Assembly: GCA_001692895.1 (NCBI GenBank)
Contig: KV748194.1
Location: forward strand, 2,476,746-2,540,745
DNA: 64,000 bases
Origin: Cenococcum geophilum 1.58
Lineage: Eukaryota; Ascomycota; Dothideomycetes; Gloniales; Gloniaceae
Direction: 5' to 3'
Part shown: positions 60,315-64,000 of the stretch, piece by piece
Layout: the number at the start of each line of letters is the position of its first letter
Numbering within the stretch: position 1 is the stretch's first letter
Made by a program: the position numbers and the translations under genes
The notes under the pieces: model-generated
The model's input: the letters and a program-made list of their open reading frames with translations, nothing else
What the model was told of the DNA's origin: nothing
The model's database searches: none

Positions 60315-61108
60315 TTATAATATTCTTTAGGTATAAGAGGTTAGGGGTTAATATATTGCTTTTGTTCTAACGCCTTCTTAATATCTTCTAGTATTATAGT
60401 AAAGATCTTATAATCTCGTTTTCTTGCTAATAAATAAAAGGGCGCGGCTTATATTATACGAATTTTAAAGGGTTTTAATATATTATCTTCGCATTCTTTA
60501 CCGCAATTAGTAATTATAGCTTTATTATATTAGTTTGGGTTTCGTAGTAGGGGTAATTCGTATTATATTAAATTTAAATATTTATGTATATATTTATAGG
60601 GCAAGTGGTATTTTAAGTAGTAACTTCGGCAGTAGGTTATATAGAATTTTAGTATTTCTTTAACCCAGCTAATTAAAGGGTTGTATCGTTTTAGCTATCC
60701 GTGTCTAAGTATTACATTATAATACTTTAAGGGTATTATAAATAGGGAAATATATTTAAGGTATTTGCCTATCCGCATCCTTATAAGAGCGTAGTGCGTT
60801 AGTTTACTATATATTAAAGGTTTACCATTAAAGCCTTATAGGCCTTAGCGCTTATTAAGTTTCTTTAAATTTAAGCGTTAGGTTTTTGCGTAGTTTATAT
60901 TAATAAAGCCTATACTAGTAGCCCCGCTATCTATAAGGATTTATACTTCCTTCTATTTTTTAAGTATTTAAAATTTACTAAGTATATTAAGGGAGTTATA
61001 TTATATATTAGCGCTAAAAGAGCCTAAATACTTATACTCTTCCACTTCTTATCCTAAGGCGCGACTTAACCCTAAGATGATTTATTTTCCAAATTAACTA
61101 AAAGTTAT
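60315..61108 (-). pseudogene. Gypsy-3 protease region
   Basis: On the minus strand near 60945 the text is SL then ILIDSGATSIGFINI (retropepsin LIDSGATxxFI), followed by the usual GFNGKPLIYSKLTH stretch. It ends at 60315 with PKEYYNLINI, the conserved VPxEYxDLxDVF block just upstream of RT. That block continues at 54642-54600 across the LINE insertion. Gag is absent on the right, where copia LTR sequence starts. Confidence 0.8.
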
Positions 61109-61323
61109 TAATTTGGGTAAGCGGAGGTTGGAGGACAATAGGGTAAACGATATAGTGAAGTAAGTAAAGTGGATAAACTTAATGCAATTAATAATGTCTA
61201 TCTATAGGGGATTAAGCCTCTATATACCTAGAAGACCCTAGTTCTAAAACGTCTACGTCCTAGCTTATATTCTAATACGTTACCTAATATACTAGGTAAT
61301 ACGTTACCTAATATACTAGTTAA
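61109..61323 (+). repeat. Copia LTR fragment (5' two thirds)
   Basis: Starts tattaatttgggtaagcgg and matches 8293-8505 and 23495-23710, including the first near-palindromic units. It is cut at 61323 by half-LINE C; the remainder does not reappear downstream. Confidence 0.75.
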
Positions 61324-61324
61324 T

Positions 61325-63436
61325 AAAACCTTTTACCACATATGCAACCTTACTAAAAGGAAGCGCCGCACTTTAAAACTTACGCATACCCATCTTACCA
61401 CCAAAAACAATCGATTTTCCAACTTTCAAGACCCAATTCCTACTGCTTAGCGAGCTATAGGTGGATTTAATTGTCGTTTTACCCCCTTTCCCCCAATAGA
61501 AAATTCTTCTTAGGGGTGGTCCTAGCTTATAAGCGAAGCACGGACAGGAACACTAAAACTACTACTACTACTACTACCACCACCAATACCAGGGGTCTAG
61601 TATTACTACTACCTTTAAACCTAATCTCCCCAGAAATCCTCTAGTAGGATTAGTAAGGAAAAAGGGTATAAGGATAGTAAAAACTAGAAAACTCCCCCAT
61701 AAGATGCCAAGGCCTACCAGGCCTAAAAAGAAACCTCCTATAGAGATAAGTGACGACAACGAGTCTATAGGCGAAACCCCTATAGAAAGAAATGATAATA
61801 GATTTCTATTTTTATCTTCTTTTCTTTCTCCTCCTAGCTTGTCTAAGAAGGGAGAGAAAAGAGAACATCCTTAAACTTTTCCTAAAAAAGAAAACCAAAA
61901 ACCTGTAAAAAAGAAACCAATAACTACTATGGATGGCACACCTAGTATACTTATACCTTTTCCTCCCCTTTCTCTAGAATAATACCTATAAAAAGCTTTA
62001 GAAAGCCTAACCCAGGCATATAAAGGGCTAGAAGAAGAAGAAGAAAAAGAATAAGTTAAACAGCTAGAGGACTATATAAGGAGTATTATAGCAGGAGAAA
62101 ATCCCTTCATAAAAGGAAAAGAAAAGGAAAAAGATGTCCTAAAAGGGCTAGTAGAAGAAGTAAGGGCTCTCCGTAAGGAGGTAGCCCCTACTAAGGAAAC
62201 TTACGCAGAAAGACTAAGGAAGAACCTCCCTTCCCCGTCCTCCCTACCCTCCTTACTACTACCTCCTTTTAGTAGGAGTTCTTCTACTTCTACCAGAAGT
62301 AAGAAAAAGTAGTTATAAAAAAGGAAGCTAGTCCTAATTATAGATAAAAAGGATTAACCTCTAAATATCTTCTTAATACGAAATAAAGTCAATTAACTAT
62401 TTATATTAAAACTGTAAGTAGAAAAACCAGTACTAGCGTCTATAGCTAGAACTAGAGGAAAATAAAATATTCTCCTTACTACTATAGAGGAGTATAATGC
62501 AGATTTCCTAGTTAAATATAAGGAGATCTAGTATAACTGCTTTACCTTCTAAAGAGGACAAAAACTAGAACTATAGGTTTAAGTTATAGCCTATAGGGTT
62601 CCTACCCTACCTTTCCTAGGAGAAGGAGGCTCTAAGCTTCTAAAAGATGAAATTAAGACCTTTAATCCTATAAAGATACAAGGACTACCTAGATGGATCT
62701 TATCTAGCAAAAAAAGATACAATCTATAGACTAGATTTGACTCTATAGTTTTTACTATAGAGAACGAAGAAAAAAAGATAAGAAATCCTTAAGTAAAAAG
62801 AGATATTAATTGCAGGTATAGCTACTAAGGTAGTAAAATACCTTGAAGTCTCTCCTACTACCCAGTGCACGAGCTACCAAAAATTCGGCCATATAGGAGA
62901 TAGGTGCTCTACTAGGGCCTGTAGATACTGTGCGGCTGCATATTTATCTAAAGACTATTCCTGTTCTACCTATATAATAATAGGCAAGCCTTACTAGCAT
63001 ACCACCCCTCTTTGTATTAATTGTAAAGAAAAACACTTTGCTAATAGTAAAGACTGCGAGACTTTTAAAGCTGCTAAACTAGTACACGAAGGAGATTCTA
63101 TGGAAGAATAAAATAGATAGGATTCTAGGAGGTAACTCCTACTAGACTCTTAAAAAGATATTAAAGAGTAAAAGAATAGAAATAAATTGCAAAAGGATAG
63201 GGACAGGTGTTAGGATTTCTTATAGTTTTTCTTACCATTTTCTTATTCCCTAGTAGTTGTAGTATCTTAGTGTTTTACTAGGAAACTATAAACTACTAGG
63301 ATATAGCTACTAGTATATATTAAGCTGCCTAGAAAGGATTTATGTATATAGAACTATAGCGCCATAGCCTAAGGCTGCATGCGTAGTATTATACGTAGTA
63401 TAATACAATGGATATAAAAAAACAACAAAAAAAACC
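61325..63436 (+). mobile_element. Half-LINE copy C (best preserved ORF1-only element)
   Basis: The leader begins aaaaccttttaccacatatg, and an (ACT)n/(ACC)n run lies at 61555-61583. The ORF1 ATG at 61704 gives MPRPTRPKKKPPIEISDD. A Glu/Lys-rich coiled coil lies at about 62010-62250, and a long middle region follows. Zinc knuckles at about 62850-63070 read CTSYQKFGHIGDRCSTRACR, then CRYCAAA, CINCKEKHFANSKDC. A 3' UTR (about 63205-63415) and an A-rich tail follow. Nothing of ORF2 lies between. Stops are mostly at Gln sites, and one frameshift is present near 62800. ORF1 proteins of this class bind element RNA; a copy like this could only spread using another LINE's ORF2. Confidence 0.85.
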
Positions 63437-63702
63437 AAAAGAATTAAAAGAATAGATCAATTAAATAATATACTTGAGATTCGATTAAGATTCGATTAAG
63501 ATTTAACTAAAATGAAATTTAAGTAATAGTAAAATAGAGATAAAACCGACTCAAGATATAGTTCAGATTTAATTAAAAAATTGGTTAATAATTGATTAAT
63601 ATTTGGTCGAGGTCAGATTTTGGCGTTTTAGTTAAAAATTAATTAAGATTTAGTTGAGGTTAGAGCAGCCAGGCTTATAACCTGTTAATTTAGGTAAGTA
63701 GA
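63437..63702. other. AT-rich spacer with short gattcgattaag repeats
   Basis: A few tandem-like agattcgatta units near 63475-63505 and attaattaagatt near 63640. No gene. ttaatttaggtaag at 63685-63698 equals the start of the copia LTR family, so a short LTR stub may be present. Confidence 0.45.
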
Positions 63703-63889
63703 TGTCACAGTGCTGCAATAAAGTAGACTGAATAACTACGTTATGGTATGAAGAGGGGAAGAAGGTGGAAAGGGGGTATTATATATAAATAGTAGGGCCG
63801 GCCGCTAAGTCGCTAGTGGTGGGCCAGCCAACAGTAGGGAATAGTACGAGACAGTATGAAATAGTATACGTTAGGTCAGTGCCGTGACA
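63703..63889 (-). repeat. LTR of gypsy-4 (3' LTR in element orientation)
   Basis: 187 bp, tgtcacagtgctgc to cagtgccgtgaca, with TG/CA ends and terminal inverted symmetry. On the right, tactcctctccccta is a polypurine tract read on the minus strand. The core gccgctaagtcgctagtgg resembles the gypsy-1 LTR core. It is less AT-mutated than other elements. Confidence 0.72.
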
Positions 63890-63904
63890 GTACTCCTCTC
63901 CCCT

Positions 63905-64000
63905 AGATGGTTTGGTCCCTAAACCAAATAGATAACTTAAAAATAGGCAGTGTACGGGGTTGCCTATTTTCTACCGCAAAGATATTAGTTCCGCTCACCG
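63905..64000 (-). pseudogene. Gypsy-4 pol C-terminus (partial, runs off window)
   Basis: The minus frame reads LISLR, stop, KIGNPVHCLFLSYLFGLGTK and continues PSRGEEY into the LTR, like the end of a gypsy integrase/chromodomain. Only about 95 bases are visible, so whether the element is intact is unknown. Confidence 0.45.

Overview
The window looks like accessory DNA of a filamentous ascomycete (Pezizomycotina). Most of it is AT-rich and made of transposons whose reading frames are riddled with TAA and TAG exactly where glutamine codons are expected, with Asp to Asn, Gly to Asp/Ser and His to Tyr changes in catalytic motifs. This is the footprint expected of repeat-induced point mutation (RIP, C to T mainly in CpA). 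The one clearly intact host gene is a HET-domain/ankyrin gene with short introns of fungal type. The species cannot be named from sequence alone.

Layout. 1-4130: decayed Helitron (Rep plus PIF1-like helicase, + strand). 4735-6205: a possible copia gag remnant, then four tandem copies of a 255-bp unit. 7060-10400: LINE and copia remnants, including copia LTR pieces facing each other in inverted orientation. 10408-17139: a LINE-derived element carrying only ORF1, split by a 4.7-kb LTR element (11573-16248) with no visible pol. 17140-21790: island of normal base composition with two decayed genes (17145-18065 on +, 18207-19122 on -), the HET-ankyrin gene (19219-21493 on -), and a small inverted-repeat element beside its promoter. 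21790-23490: tandem repeats and fragments.

23495-43257 is a nested stack. A solo copia LTR cuts the integrase end of gypsy-2 (-). Gypsy-1 (24691-39518, -, 211-bp LTRs, TSD cttag) sits inside the RNase H region of gypsy-2. Gypsy-1 itself holds a LINE (29217-35046, -, 16-bp TSD) and a young, almost unmutated, internally deleted copia element (35984-38774, +, identical 163-bp LTRs, TSD cttta). 43258-47232 is a pogo/Fot-like DNA transposon with about 83-bp terminal inverted repeats and a TA target duplication, itself invaded by a LINE fragment.

47285-63430 holds more ORF1-only LINE copies, a 5'-truncated LINE, gypsy-3 (-), and a full-length LINE (54643-60302, +, 12-bp TSD) inserted in gypsy-3. 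The right edge (63703-64000) starts a further, less mutated gypsy element on the - strand.

There is no host pathway to reconstruct. The main interactions are between elements: autonomous LINE and gypsy families and the short derivatives that share their ends (ORF1-only half-LINEs, the LTR element without pol, and the mini-copia). These derivatives are the best candidates for undescribed biology here. Runs of N at 46611-46645 and 56783-56788 show that the assembly is uncertain at those points.
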